Assembly: GCA_948470475.1 (NCBI GenBank)
Contig: OX419338.1
Span: forward strand, 7,531,205 to 7,595,204
DNA: 64,000 nt
Reading direction: 5' to 3'
DNA from: Galaxea fascicularis
Lineage: Eukaryota > Cnidaria > Anthozoa > Scleractinia > Euphylliidae
Below, in pieces: positions 34,559-45,974 of the stretch. Positions within the stretch are counted from its first letter, which is position 1; every line of letters starts with the position of its first letter. A model generated the notes under the pieces. The model made no database searches, was not told the origin of the DNA, and was given only the letters and a program-made list of their open reading frames with translations. The position numbers were made by a program, and so were the translations under genes.

Positions 34559-37500
34559 CTGCTCGCAGGGTACGTTGGTAAAAACCTCATGATCAGAAGA
34601 CTGTACTGACCTTGTTTTTGCAATATGAGACACAGCGTTTGTATAGCGGCCCAGTTCAATTCCAAGTGGAGATGAAAGAAATGTCCCCCTGCTGTTAGAC
34701 GTAGTGATGTTCCCGTAGATACAGGGTTGGTCCTTGTGAAGGAAGACGGAAGAGACGATACCCTGCCTAAAAATAGAGCCAACTCATCCAGCTGTTTTGT
34801 TAGCCGTGAAGGCAGAAGAATCAGCTGCACGAGCTGGTTATTACTCGGGTTTGAATCTTGATCCACATCAAGATGACTGGTGAAAAGGAAATAAGAAAAA
34901 CATAGTTCCTGGTTTTAGGAGATTCTGTCTCGTTTAACTTTCATCATACTATACAACAAACCAGGGTTGATTGATATAACTAATCCAAAAGACAAGTCGA
35001 TATTCAGTGGACAAACCACTCCAACATAAGATCTCTGAATCGTTGTTTTACCCACTGAAAAAGTTCTACTCTCTTTGAACAACATTGCTCTGGCCTGGCT
35101 ACTCATCCAAAGATTGACATTTTTCTGACAGTGTATATTTATAACCCTTTAAAATCTAACACGAGCATGTATACTCTCAACACTATTCTCCATACATTTT
35201 CTATGTTGATGATGAGGAGAAAATGTTAAACAATCAAGACCTTTGTTGCTTGTTGATCCCTTCCTTTTTTCTCACAACCTTAATGTTTGATTAAGCACTG
35301 TTACTTTAAGGAGAAATTAAGCAATTTATGGTCACACTCAAGGGTTAAAGATTTAACATTGCAAACAACACCACTATAAAACGTAAATCAACAACGATCT
35401 TCCACAATATCACATGCTCCACCTCCTTAAGAGCTGTACATGACTGTTTCAAGGATAGAATTTTTTTGCACTGTATACACCTGCTGTACTTCCTCAAAAA
35501 ATTATCTGAAGGCACACCCTGCCTCCTCCGACACCCCACATCCTGCAGTTAGACTTCAGGCACTCTTTTAACCCTGTAAACCCTAAGACTGATCAGCATC
35601 AAATTTCTCAAATGCTTTAATTAATAAATAAAACAGAGTGGTTACGGGAATTCAGAACAGGATCACACAAGATGAATTTGCTTGATATTTTGATAGTCTC
35701 TCCCTACTACTTCTATAGGAAATGTGTAGGGGCAACAAATAAGAATTTAAATTTTGATCTTAGAGTTTAAAGGGTTAACCCATGGCACATTGGTGAAGTG
35801 CGTGTAAGACACCATGAAATACAACGCAAGAAGAAGCAGGCCTAGATATTAGAGTTTGCTATCCTATGGAATAGAGGTTTTGTCTGTGACAAAACAGTAG
35901 CAGGTCAGTCACAACTTACTTGTGTGTAACAAATAAAAGGAAGGCACAGAACTTGTTGCATTTTCTTCGAAGCTCCATTGAACGGGAGTGCACATCATCT
36001 GAAAGGAAAAATTCAACTCTTTGGATAAGAACATCCTTGATGATCACTATACCCCTTCCTCCCTCCCTCCTTTCTTCCCTTCCTTTGTCCCTCCCTCCCT
36101 CCCTCTCACCCTTGCTCCCTCCCTCCCTGTCTCCTTCCTTCCTCCCTACCTCCATCCATCCCTCCCTCCCTCTCACCCTTCCTCCCTCTCTCCCTCCCTA
36201 TCTCCTTCCTTTCCTTCCTCCCTCCATACCTCCATACCTATCTCGCTCCCTCCCCTCCTCCCTCCCTCTCTCATTCTCTCCTTCCCTCCCTCCCTCTCTC
36301 CCTTCCTCCCTCCCTCTCTTCTTCCTTCCCTTCCTTCCTTCCTCCCTCCATACCTCCATACCTATCTCGCTCCCTCCCCTCCTCCCTCCCTCTCTCCTTC
36401 TTTCCTTCCCTCCCTCCCTCTCTTCTTCCTTCCCTTCCTTCCTTCCTCCCTCCATACCTCCATACCTATCTCGCTCCCTCCCCTCCTCCCTCCCTCTCTC
36501 CTTCTTTCCTTCCCTCCCTCCCTCTCTTCTTCCTTCCCTTCCTTCCTTCCTCCTTCCATACCTCCATACCTATCTCACCCCCTCCCTCCCCTCCTCCCTC
36601 CCTCTTTTTTGGTTCTAATAGTAGTGGAACAACTCTCCAGTCCTCTCCACCATCATTCATCATTCAGGCACAGGAATGTGTGCATAAATGCATTTTGAAC
36701 AATAAAAATGTTTGTCATATTGGAAATATTCCTCACCTGTTAAAGTTGTGGTGCTTCCTTCATTTTCAAGCTTGAAAACTTGCTGTCTGCATGTTTGAAA
36801 ATGAAATTAATCATACTTACATTGTCTGAATAAATTGAAAAAACATACCAAGTCATTAAAGTGAAATGAAATCATTTTTGCTTAATTTAGCACTATCAAG
36901 TAACAGCTGTAACAAACATTTTACTATCATAACAGCAAAAATACCCTATTTACACAAAGTGAACCAGCAGGACATCAGGTTTCATTATCAAATTCACATC
37001 AAAGCAGCTGCAGTTATTAGAAAGGAGTGTGACAAATAAAGATTGATTATTTAAGCAATAGACCACAGTTTCTATGGGTGTCTCAGCAAAATAAACCTAT
37101 GTGAGATGTTGGAAGAATGGCCGGGGCTTGTGATTTACAATCTTCTGAAATGCTCTCCCAACATCCCAAGTGCATAACTATTACACCAGAAAACCCTTCA
37201 AAATAATTGTGAGTAGTAACAAAAGAGTTTCAGAAGAAAAATATGGTTTACCAGGGGCACTTACCATTTACACGATCCATCTGGGTGGAAATTTTAGGTG
37301 TAAATATTTAATGCTGCAGCTTGTCCAAACGCAAAATGGATAAATCACAAAATGTACTAGTAAAGCTCAAAAACAGCAGAAAAAATGCATTGATTAAGCC
37401 AATGGCCCACAATTTCTAAAACGTTCCAAATGGAATGGTATGTACCATTTGAATTTCCAACCAGAATTTCCGGGTTTTCCGTGTAAATGGCAAGGACCCC

Positions 37501-37808
37501 AGTACAATATTAAAAGACAGGTTTTGGACCAATCAGAATGGGGATAGTACCTTAGTTACCGTATTTCATAAAAAAATGTAGTTACCTCAGCATAAAGAAG
37601 AGAGTTTCCATGTGCTGTGTTAGAGCACTGCACATCACAAATTTTGCCCCAAACAGCTGGATAATTGGGTCATTGAAGATTCTTGGGTAGGGATTTTCAC
37701 CATGTAGAATTCTACAGTTGTGGTAGGAATAAGGAAATAAGTGCAAACGTTTCAGTCATGAGATGAATGGAGGAGTCAGAGCATGGAAGTTGGGTATGCA
37801 GCACTGTG

Positions 37809-37847
<39 letters not shown>

Positions 37848-40800
37848 AAGATATTTTGCATCTTACGGGAACTCGGAAAAATTCTGAGCCCCAGATGGGA
37901 TTCGAGTTCCCATAAGATGCAAAATATCTTTCATTTCATTTCTTGTACGACTCACTTGGGTGGTTGGTTGGTTGCATCTCTGACATGCTTTAATGTGACT
38001 GCACGATGCAGTTAAGAGTCATGTATGGTTGATATGCTTCAATGTGATTGCACGATGCAGTTAGGAGTCATATATGGTTAAAATTGGACTATGTGACTGC
38101 GTGATGCAGTCGTAGTCTATACCCACATTTCACCCGTGCTCGCCACAAGAGTCTCCAGTAGCTCAGTGGTTAGAGCATCCGTACTAGATCTCGGAGGGTC
38201 GTGGGTTCATATCCCATCTGGGGCTCAGATTTTTTCCGAGTTCCCATAAGATGCAAAATATCTTTCATTTCAATAATAATAATAATAATAATAATAATTC
38301 ATAGCTTAATATAATTATATAGCGCAGTGCTTCTCAAAGATCCAGCAGCACTTTACAATAATGGTAGTATGAATATAAAATCAATTGGATAATGAATTAA
38401 AAAACTAGTAAAAATCAATGAAAACAAAAACTACAACTGCCTAAAGAGATGGGTTTTAAGTTTAGACTTAAATGTTTGTAGGTGTTCCAGTTGCCTAATA
38501 TCGTTCGGCAGGGCGTTCCACAGTGTGGGAGCTCTATGAGAGAATGCTCTATATCCATATGTTTTACAATTGTATTTAGGAACAATTAAGAGTTTTTGCT
38601 TAGAAGATTTTAGGTTTCTACTAGGAATGTACGGTTTTAACAGTTCACTTAGATACAGAAGACCCAGACTATTAAGTACTTTAGAAACAAGAAGAAGTAT
38701 CTTAAGTATCTATATAATGGAGATTAGCATCACTGGTGGGTATACTCAATTCAACACAGGGAAAACAATTTGTTGACCTTCAGATCAATATAAACTTGCT
38801 TAATTTTGTTCAGTCTTTTTTCTCTCAACCAGACCATTAAATAGTTTGATTGAGATTTGTATAGTTGTTTTCGTTTTAAAATGTTTTTTGTCTCCTTTAA
38901 TCTGTGACAATTAAAAATTTAATGTAAACTGCATTAGCTCTCTAAATGAACACTCAGTGCTCTTAGAGCAACTGCTCTGAATAAAATATTGTTTAAACAA
39001 AAAATATATATTTATTTATTATTATTATTTCCCAGTTCTCTTACGGCATACACAGTAATCCAGAAAAAAAGGCAAAACATACATGCTAAATGTGACATGT
39101 CACCTATGGCAAAAAAATTAATGAACTCAAAACTCAGCCAAGGGAAGGCTGCAATGTTTAATAAGAATATGAGTGGTAATTTTTTTCCCTGAATCTACAC
39201 ATTTCTGCTTTTTAAATATTGTTAATGCAGAAAAGTTGTTTAAAAATTTTCTTAAATGGACTTACTATTTGTGGTTAAAAACAGTATTTGTCAGGGTAAA
39301 AATCAAGCAAATTGCTTATGATATCCCCAACTCTAATTTGTCTGAGCCAGCAAAACTCAGAAAACTCCAACTGGATTATACCATTCTTTGATCCCTGAAG
39401 TGGATTCCAATGCCATTTTGCTGGAGCTGCTTTACAAAATACTAGGCAAATTACCTGGCCCTCTACGTCTATCACTTTTCCTGGTTTAAGCTTGTCTTGA
39501 GTAGTATGAAAGTTCCCTAACTGCCTCTTGTGAGGAATGTGAAGTATCTGGAACAAATTAAAATTTGTTATTACAAATAAACTTACGCGCTCAAGACTCC
39601 AGTTGCTAGGTAACCATTCTGACATAGAGACTCCTGAAGTCTGCTTGGATTGAAGTTGCCATTGCACTTCAACTCTGCTGGGTTTCTTGTAATAACTGAA
39701 CCTAGAAATATCAACAAATTGAAAAATAATCAATATAAAATCAAACATTTTTGCTAGGTTATGAATAGACATAATACATATATGTTACAGGTTAATTTTG
39801 ATCTCAGGTTATTTTTTATTTAACCTAGATGAAAATGAAATTCCTTTGTCTTCTCATGAATAATTAGGATTAGGCGACAAAGGAATTTCATTTTGACCTG
39901 GGTTAAATAAAAAATAACCTGAGATCAATTTTAACCTGTAACAATTTTATACACTATAATACATGTAGATTAATATTTGGACCGATTGGAGTCCAATTCG
40001 TTTTTTGCATGTAATCATACGAGTGATTAACAAAATCCAAATTTTTTCATCGTGAGTATGATTGCAGTCTGAATTGGACTATACAAAGTCCTGTTACCAA
40101 TATTAATCATGGATCTAGAATTAATCAACACTTATCCTTTTCAAGAACTAGGTCACAAATCTGGAACAAAATTGCTCCTAAACTATGCAAGTTGAGTAAA
40201 GCACTTTTTAAGCAAAAATTGTGCAAATTACTCTTAAAGCTTTTCCAGATTAAGGAGGTCTATGTTGATGCTAGGGTGATTACTTCTTCCTGTCTTAGTT
40301 TCTTCTTTACTTACCTAATGCTTTAATTTATTTGTCTATTATCATTTTCACTGTTATAACTATTTATGTCAATGATTTTAATCTACTAAACCACTACACA
40401 CAGATGCAAGGATTGGGATCAGGCAGTCTTTAATTACAAGGTTAACAACAAATAGATATAGAATATAATCCTTATACACCAACGAACACTAATAAATCAT
40501 TGGTAGACAATCAGCTATGAAATACAACACAAGACTGCCTATAGATATAGGAAGTGGGTGGGTGGGCAAACACTTTGCCTACGCTGAGCTCAAAAATTGC
40601 TCTACTTCACAGATCGCACGCTGGAATGAATAATGTGACTACAGCTAGATTACAGTTGATATGTACAGTTGAGGTTCAATATGTAATTGTGCTAATAAAG
40701 CTAAGGTGATTGGTTGTTGCACATTTCATGACTATGGCCGCATACTTATGTATTAATACATCAATATACCTTTCATGCACCTGGCCTTATCAATGCATCC

Positions 40801-43800
40801 AGTGTTGGAGTAAGAACGCTAAAGAATGCTAGCTATCAGACCCCTGATCCCCCTGGTTTGGTCTAGATTTATATTAATATCAAGTTATCAATATCCACAT
40901 TAATTATTTAATTAATCAATTTTGTGCAAGTCTAATTGTATTGTTTTGAAAAACACCTGCAAATGTAATTGTATTCATGTTTTCTGAACAGTTAAGAAGT
41001 GCGATCATTCTCTTACAGAGCACGCGCTATGGCACATACTGTCCAATTTCTTACGCATGATCCTTACATGTACACTGTCCAATTACATTCCTATTAGGCA
41101 AAAATCATAACTGATGATAGCCAATCAGGTGCAAAAATTTTGTTATTAAGTTACAGTTAAGGAGGGTAAAATTGCACAGGTCATTTTCAGACCAGATATT
41201 ACTCATACAGTACTGACTGTCCAGGTGTGGTTCCTGTGGCATTTTGAGAGGGGAGGGGATGAAGAAATAAGTACCAGTAACTGAACAAAAGTCAGAAGTC
41301 GGTGAGATGTGGGAGAAAGATACAACAAAAGACAAATGAATACATTTTTTTCCTTTCTGGTACAACTTTAAGCAAAAGTTACATAGTATACAAGACCTGG
41401 CAAAGGGGTTAAGAGATCAGAAATGGAGATAAAGAGAATGGAAAGTGAGAGATTTGGACTCCCCTGAACCTAGCCTGCTATCAAGCTCTCCAGGGCAGTC
41501 TGGTGGCAGGCTGGACAAGGAGAGCTTGCAACTACGTTTCTGTAATTTGAATATCTACAGCGAATTTTTTTATGCAAAATGTCCATTGACGGAGATGACA
41601 TTAGTAATGACATCACAAGTTTTTCAGTGTTTGTTTACATTTCGCATTTGTTTCCGCTTCATGCTGATTGGCAAAAATCTTACAGCTCAATTGACTGGGA
41701 GCCTTAGGAGAATTGGAGGCGGATACTCAAATTACAGAGACATAGTTGCAAGCTCTCCTTTTCCTGCCCTCCCACCAGACTGTCCCAGAGACCAAGTCTT
41801 GGCACTCTCAGCAACATCCCCTCAATAATTTATTATTTATGGCTGTCTAGCAAAGTGGCCTCATACCCCATAAGCATTTTTGAGATGACTGCTGGCGAAA
41901 CTGGCCACTTTGCTGAGAAGAAAAAGCCAAACCACAACACTGGGAACTCCATGCCCTACTCTTTATAAACAATGTGTGGGCTTGTTGACATCCCACAGAA
42001 TTCATGAACAAATGCTGCAAGATGGGGCCTACCGTTTATCATCCTTGTCTGAGAACACTAGAAATCTAACCATTTGCAGATATCATTACAAAGGCAGTAC
42101 TTTCTCCTCAGTTATTCTAAAAAGACCCTGACTATTGGTCTGGCAGGGGTTTGAACCCATACCAATAACAGTCACACATCACATACCTTTCCTGGTTAAC
42201 AATAAAAACATGCATTTTTACGTTGAGCACATGAAGTCTCACTACATGGCCCCTACAGCTGGTGTTTATTCCTCAACACCATCCACCATCAACCCCACCC
42301 TCTTGCATTGTTCCAGTTAACTTTCAGAGTTAGGGAGTCACGGAAAATTTTTAAGGGGTCACAAGACACGGGTCTTCCCTAATTTTCTTACTTAACAAAT
42401 CTGTGTGTCGGGTCAGGGAGCCAGATTTCTCGGGTTTTTGACCCGAGACCCGCTGCTTATCTGGAACACTGCTCTTGTCCTATCCTCAGTAAAATGAAAT
42501 TTGCCTCCTCCCCATTTATTAATGATTCTTTTCCAAGTGATCACGTTGCAATTATTGAATCAATTCCGATGGATAACGGTGAATTAGCGGTTGGCGTATT
42601 CTTAGACCTCTCGAAAGCTTTTGACACAGTTGATCATTCTATCTTATTTGATAAACTTGAACACTATGGCATACGTGGCTTGGCCTTGAAATTGATAAAG
42701 AGCTATTTTTCAAAAAGACTTCAATTTGTTGAATACAACGGACATGTTTCTTCACGTACTAACATTTCATGTGGTGTCCCACAGGGCTCCATTTTAGGAC
42801 CTTTATTTTTTCTGCTTTACATCAATGATATAAACAACGCATCTAAAATGTTACAGTTGATCTTATTTGCTGATGATACCAACGTTCTTCTGTCCCATAA
42901 GGATGCAGATTGCCTAGCTAACATATTGAATACTGAGCTTAATAAGTTGTCAAATTGGTTTAGAGCTAACAAGCTCTCATTAAACCTGAAAAAAACTAAA
43001 TTTATGGTATTTAAACCAAGTCAAAAACGTGTAAGTTATGATATTCAACTTTTAATAAATGATTATAAACTTGATCAGGTAAAAGAAACAGTTTTCTTGG
43101 GAGTAATCCTAGATGAAAATTTAAATTGGAAGTCCGAAATCTCGCATGTGGCTAACAAAGTCTCAAAGTCCATCGGAATAATTCGCAAATCTAATTTCTA
43201 CTTGTCGACAAAATCTCTACGAACTTTATATTTTTCACTTGTCTACCCATACTTTTTTTACTGCAACTTAGTTTGGGCCTCCACTTACAAATCTAACCTT
43301 GTTTGTCTTGAAATTCTTCAGAAGCGAGTGGTGAGAACTATAGCTAAAACCCATTTCTATGCACATACTGATCCAATCTTTAGAAACCTTGGTATTTTAA
43401 AATTCCATGACATACACCTACTACAATTAGGTTTATTCATGTACTCTTACCAGAACCGTGCCCTTCCTTTAAAATTTGACTGTAAATTCACCTTACAGAA
43501 AGAAATTCATTCGTATAATACAAGAAACTCTCATTTATATCGCTTGCCTTTTTGTCGAACTAACATCAAACAATTTTCCGTTTTTTACCAAGGACCTAAA
43601 TTTTACAACTCCTTGAGTACCGAAATCGTCAACTCGTCCTCTTCTGTCTCCTTTAAAAAAGCACTTAAGGCGTTTTTCTGTAATAACTACTGGTAGTTTT
43701 CTTATAAATGTGTTTAAGTATTAACTTTTTTGCAGGTTTTCGTTTTTTTTTTTTTCGTATCGTATCCTTCCGTTTGACATTGTAATTGTATGTAATTCTA

Positions 43801-44516
43801 ATTGTAATTGTATCCGTCGTCATATTCTTATCTTCTTTTCGATTTCATCTTGTAAAACAATAACTGAGGAGACCTAATTAATATAAGCTTCATAGTTTCC
43901 TTTAGGTCTCCTCGACATTGTTAAATCTATTCTTTCTGTTTTTTTTTTTTTTTCATTATATTTGTTGTATGGCAAAATAGATAAATAATAAATAACGTTT
44001 TATCGCATAATTTAGTTTGTCTGCTATTAAATTATGTGTCATCTGGCTCACTGAGTAGCATAATTTTGTATCACCATTTCAAACCATTTCAAATGATTAA
44101 AAACTTAATCATGCGATACTAAGTACTGCAAGGAGTAAGCTTAAGCTTTAAATTAGCTTATAAATCGCGCTGTACAACAGTTACAGTAGCAAAATATTTC
44201 CATGAGGATTAGAATTACATAGCCCATCTGGACAATTTTTCTTGAAGGAAAATGGTTAAGAGAGCCAGCGGTACTCCTCCACCTAAGGATTGACTGAGAA
44301 CGAGTCCCTTCCCAGGGGATGTAAAATAAATTTCATTTTGGCGCTGGTTTTCAGTCACCTACCAGCTCTTTGAGGAACATCATCATCATCTGTCTTTTGC
44401 CTCTTGGGTAATGGCTCCTCTCTCGTCTCAGTTTGATCAGAAAATTCATACAAGTCTAGACTGTCAGTCCACTCTGAAAGATCCTGTAAATCGCTGGCAG
44501 AGTTGCTGAATGCCAT
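34500..44516 (-). CDS. MMS22L: MMS22L-like replication-fork repair protein, amino-terminal part (7 exons)
   Basis: Seven minus-strand exons joined at GT/AG sites give an uninterrupted 283-codon frame: 44516-44363, 39701-39587, 37711-37586, 36786-36737, 35998-35920, 34876-34611 and 34558-34500. Every junction keeps phase (total 849 nt). The product contains LFGAKFVMCSALTQHMETLF, FMLRQQVFKLE, RRKCNKFCAFLLF and LDELALFLGRVSSLPSSF, and then FFHLHLELNW. In this order they match remembered vertebrate MMS22L segments (RELFHLFRQQLYNLE, RQQCVLFLHY, HLLHLHLDIHW). MMS22L is a nuclear partner of TONSL that loads RAD51 at stalled or broken forks. The start ATG is preceded by a short upstream ATG-stop frame. 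Vertebrate MMS22L is about 1240 residues, so roughly 950 residues are missing. I found no further exon to the left. Introns hold LINE, SINE, MITE and simple repeats. Confidence 0.65.
34611..34876 (-). CDS. MMS22L: MMS22L exon 6
   Basis: Acceptor TTCCTTTTCACCAG, donor AACAAG|GTCAGT. Encodes LPSRLTKQLDELALFLGRVS and GGHFFHLHLELNWAAIQTLC. It aligns by eye with LPSVLIDELHGLLLYIGHLSELPS and WHLLHLHLDIHWLVLE of human MMS22L. It is the most convincing single exon for the family call. Confidence 0.7.
35568..35777. mobile_element. MITE with TTTAACCCTGTAAACCC ends, copy 1
   Basis: The left end TTTAACCCTGTAAACCCTAA and the right end TTAGAGTTTAAAGGGTTAA are inverted. The interior matches 62041-62243 (CTGATCAGCATCAA, GGATCACACAAG, GAAATGTGTAGGGGCAAC). 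It lies in the intron between MMS22L exons 5 and 6. Confidence 0.7.
35920..35998 (-). CDS. MMS22L: MMS22L exon 5
   Basis: Acceptor TTTTTCCTTTCAG, donor CACAA|GTAAGT. Encodes DDVHSRSMELRRKCNKFCAF and LLFVTH, matching the RQQCVLFLHYVKVF region in pattern. Confidence 0.65.
35999..36736. repeat. Polypyrimidine microsatellite tract with 104-bp higher-order repeat
   Basis: 36055-36606 is almost pure C/T (CCCT and CTTC variants). Within it CCATACCTCCATACCTATCT recurs near 36348, 36452 and 36556, giving a 104-bp unit, with an earlier variant near 36224. The tract fills most of the intron between MMS22L exons 4 and 5, ending about 55 bp from the exon 5 acceptor. Ser-Leu-Pro frames of over 200 codons on the plus strand are artefacts of the repeat. 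Confidence 0.85.
36737..36786 (-). CDS. MMS22L: MMS22L exon 4 (50 nt)
   Basis: Acceptor ATTTTCAAACATGCAG, donor AACAG|GTGAGG. Encodes QQVFKLENEGSTTLT. The RQQ-x-x-x-LE motif created at the exon 3-4 junction is the best conserved point with MMS22L. Confidence 0.65.
37254..37503. mobile_element. TIR element in an MMS22L intron
   Basis: GGGGCACTTACCATTTACAC and GTGTAAATGGCAAGGACCCC are inverted ends, with TGGAAATTTT / GAATTTCC further in. About 250 bp, non-coding. Confidence 0.55.
37586..37711 (-). CDS. MMS22L: MMS22L exon 3
   Basis: Acceptor CACAACTGTAG, donor GCTGAG|GTAACT. Encodes HGENPYPRIFNDPIIQLFGA and SALTQHMETLFFML, aligned by eye with the LDPLP...EIFG...ELFHLF stretch of vertebrate MMS22L. 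Confidence 0.7.
37811..38290 (+). mobile_element. tRNA-like SINE in a hairpin bounded by (TAA)n arrays
   Basis: (AAT)n runs at 37811-37845 and 38274-38300 bound the unit. GATATTTTGCATCTTACGGG (37850) is inverted at about 37913-37934 and again at the right end (about 38243-38265). A tRNA-like head, AGTAGCTCAGTGGTTAGAGC ... GGGTTCATATCCCA, lies at about 38156-38215. In between, a unit of about 52 bp containing GACTGCACGATGCAGTTA is repeated three times (about 37986-38125). Confidence 0.6.
38300..38760 (+). repeat. Dispersed repeat following the (TAA)n array
   Basis: It contains CAGCACTTTACAATAATGG, AGAGATGGGTTTTAAGTTTA and GCAGGGCGTTCCACAGTGTG. Part of this order also appears in weaker form at 27060-27470. 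Broken frames and microsatellite context suggest a decayed mobile sequence. Class not determined. Confidence 0.35.
39587..39701 (-). CDS. MMS22L: MMS22L exon 2
   Basis: Acceptor GATATTTCTAG, donor GCGC|GTAAGT. In the phase set by exon 1 it reads through LKCNGNFNPSRLQESLCQNG to ATGVLSA. A longer open frame across this exon (39275-39772) uses a different phase and runs through the donor. It is a decoy. Confidence 0.6.
39783..39943. mobile_element. Foldback MITE (TGTTACAGGTTAA ends)
   Basis: TGTTACAGGTTAATTTTGAT at 39783 is inverted at 39924-39943, and the arms continue through ATTTTTTATTTAACC and AAATTCCTTTGTC with very few mismatches. It is inserted 80 bp upstream (in gene sense) of MMS22L exon 2. 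Confidence 0.75.
39969..40108. mobile_element. Short MITE (ATTAATATTTGGACC ends)
   Basis: ATTAATATTTGGACCGATTG at the left and ACCAATATTAAT at the right, with inverted GAGTCCAATTC / GAATTGGACT inside. About 140 bp. Confidence 0.5.
40128..40326 (+). pseudogene. LINE ORF2 C-terminal fragment
   Basis: The frame from 40147 reads TRSQIWNKIAPKLCKLSKAL and [13 protein letters not shown], then a stop at 40324. The IWN-I-P and SFKK-like block are the same terminal signature as at 14655. It is antisense within an MMS22L intron. Confidence 0.55.
42483..43996 (+). mobile_element. 5'-truncated LINE with intact reverse-transcriptase C-terminal half
   Basis: The 400-codon frame 42494-43696 covers the palm and thumb of a non-LTR reverse transcriptase: GVFLDLSKAFDTVDHSIL (first catalytic Asp), SCGVPQGSILGPLFFLLYIN, LFADDTN (catalytic FADD box), LSLNLKKTKFM, FLGVILDENL, and a C-terminal SFKKALKAFF. 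It has no stops, so it is young, but the fingers, ORF1 and endonuclease are gone. The sequence before about residue 30 does not look like the expected YGFR-x-ST region, so the junction lies near 42560. The 3' UTR contains a GAGGAGACCTAATTAA / TTTAGGTCTCCTC stem and ends in ATAAATAATAAATAA. It is antisense in MMS22L intron 1. Confidence 0.85.
44363..44516 (-). CDS. MMS22L: MMS22L exon 1 (coding)
   Basis: ATG at 44516-44514; donor AGCTG|GTAGGT at 44362. It encodes an acidic, Ser-rich leader (SDLQDLSEWTDSLDLYEF) and a basic PKRQK followed by DDDD, resembling a nuclear localisation signal. Ends in phase 1. Confidence 0.5.
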
Positions 44517-45375
44517 CACGATCTGTTTTCTTCCCCCCGATCGAACAAATTCCCCGCCATTTTGATTGTGTCACTTGAGTTGTACCCAGTCTCCCTTCGA
44601 CCGACAAAAATGGGATGAAGGAAATGTTAGGAATGTTATGCTCTTGTAAGCGACAACCTGGTACACGAAAAAGTGGTCGCTCACAGGAGGTGATCGCTTG
44701 CGACAAAAATCAACAGACTGAACCAAAATCTGAATTGATTAACTAATTACAAAAAGATATTACCTCTTCAGGTAAAACCAGGCCAAGGGAAAGATTGAAA
44801 ATGCATCGAATAACATCTGGAAAACCCTATCATACTACTGTTGAAACTTTGTATAAGATATTGCGACAAATCACCATAACAGTTCCTGTTTGCCTACAGA
44901 TCTAACTATAGCCATAGTTTTTTGTGTAAACTATATTTGCTATCTCTTTTCTGATTGTCCAAAAGCGTTCAGTGAATGTTTGAAATCAGTGCTTGTGGCA
45001 TCACCCACCTGAAGATTATACAACGCGTCAAGGTCACGGGAAATCATGCCAAGTATGACCGCGGTGCATGATTTCTAGGGATAAAAATTTTATCCAATAA
45101 TTGTTTAGTATCTGTTGGCACTCCCGTTCAGCGCCATTAAAAACTGAACTGACAACCGATTCGCGTACAAACACTGTAATTTCCGCTGCGTTTGCCTACC
45201 CACAAAGATGGGATCTCAAACCGTGATAAGGTCTTATTCCTTCTTCTCCTGGATTTTTCATTGTCCCCTAGGCGGCTTGGAGAAAGGTAGCTTGGAGCAC
45301 CAGGGGTGCGCAACTTGCCAGGGCGTCTTGGAAAAGGTAAAAGTGGGGAGGGGTTTAATTTTTCGTTTTCATGGT
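44517..45375. promoter_or_regulatory. Presumed MMS22L upstream region
   Basis: A short ATGGCGGGGAATTTG upstream frame ends before the MMS22L ATG (about 44562-44517). A plus-strand frame at 45208 starts ATGGGATCTCAAACC and meets a GAGAAAG|GTAGC donor-like site, but no partner exon was found. No TATA-like box stands out. Confidence 0.25.
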
Positions 45376-45974
45376 ACACTCAACAAAATCACTCAATTCT
45401 GATTGGTCGAGAGCAGTATAATTAAACCCAAATAGTACTAAGCAGGAGCACCTATTAATTTTCCATGGCAACAGTGCATGAGAACAGTCAAACGTTACAA
45501 ATTTGAACGTTTTGATGGGCGAAACTGGATGAACGAAAGTTACCATTCTCTGGAATGATTTGTTGGATTAATTTATTAAAATAAGCAATAATTTACAAGT
45601 TGCGCTACTTCATACAATTCGTAGTTTTGCTGAGCAAACTATAAATAAAAAATCGCACGACCTTCTCGTACAATTCGTGATTAATAGATACTCGTGACTT
45701 TGAAAGTTCTCAAATGAAAGTTTGAAAGTTCTTTGAAAGTTCTCAAATTGCATTCGCCTAAAGGCTCGTGCAATTTTAAGAACTTTCAAAATCACTCGTA
45801 CCTATTAATCACGAATTGTACTCAAGGTCGTGCGATTTCCTATTCAAATTACCCATTTCTTATTTGTTGTTTGGTTTCGCTCACGCGCCGTTACCATGGA
45901 AACTTATTATGTACGTATACTCTTTGGGATTGATTATACAGAACTCCACCAATAAGAGTAATTTTGTTGAGTAT
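45376..45974. mobile_element. ~600-bp foldback element
   Basis: ACTCAACAAAATCACTCAAT at the left pairs with GAGTAATTTTGTTGAGT at the right. Further in, TTCCATGGCAAC / GTTACCATGGAA and AATCGCACGACCTTCTCGTA / ...GTCGTGCGATT pair. The centre repeats GAAAGTTCT several times. Confidence 0.65.

Noticed and set aside
34915..35106. Additional MMS22L exon between exons 5 and 6
   Set aside because: Exon 5 joins exon 6 directly in phase and the join is collinear with the family. This frame adds no matching segment and lacks good splice sites.
35920..36698. Plus-strand Ser-Leu-Pro ORFs of 225-232 codons and minus-strand Glu-Arg-Gly ORFs
   Set aside because: They are translations of the C/T microsatellite in three phases. 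Low complexity with no start or splice context.
37986..38125. CRISPR-like array of ~52-bp repeats
   Set aside because: Three direct copies with no spacers, in a eukaryotic intron. An ordinary tandem repeat.
39275..39772. 165-codon minus-strand ORF
   Set aside because: It runs through a GTAAGT donor and uses a different phase from the one that joins all other MMS22L exons. Only 39587-39701 is taken as exon.
42494..43696. A host gene (400-codon protein)
   Set aside because: The FADD box and LDLSKAFD motif show it is a LINE reverse transcriptase, 5'-truncated.
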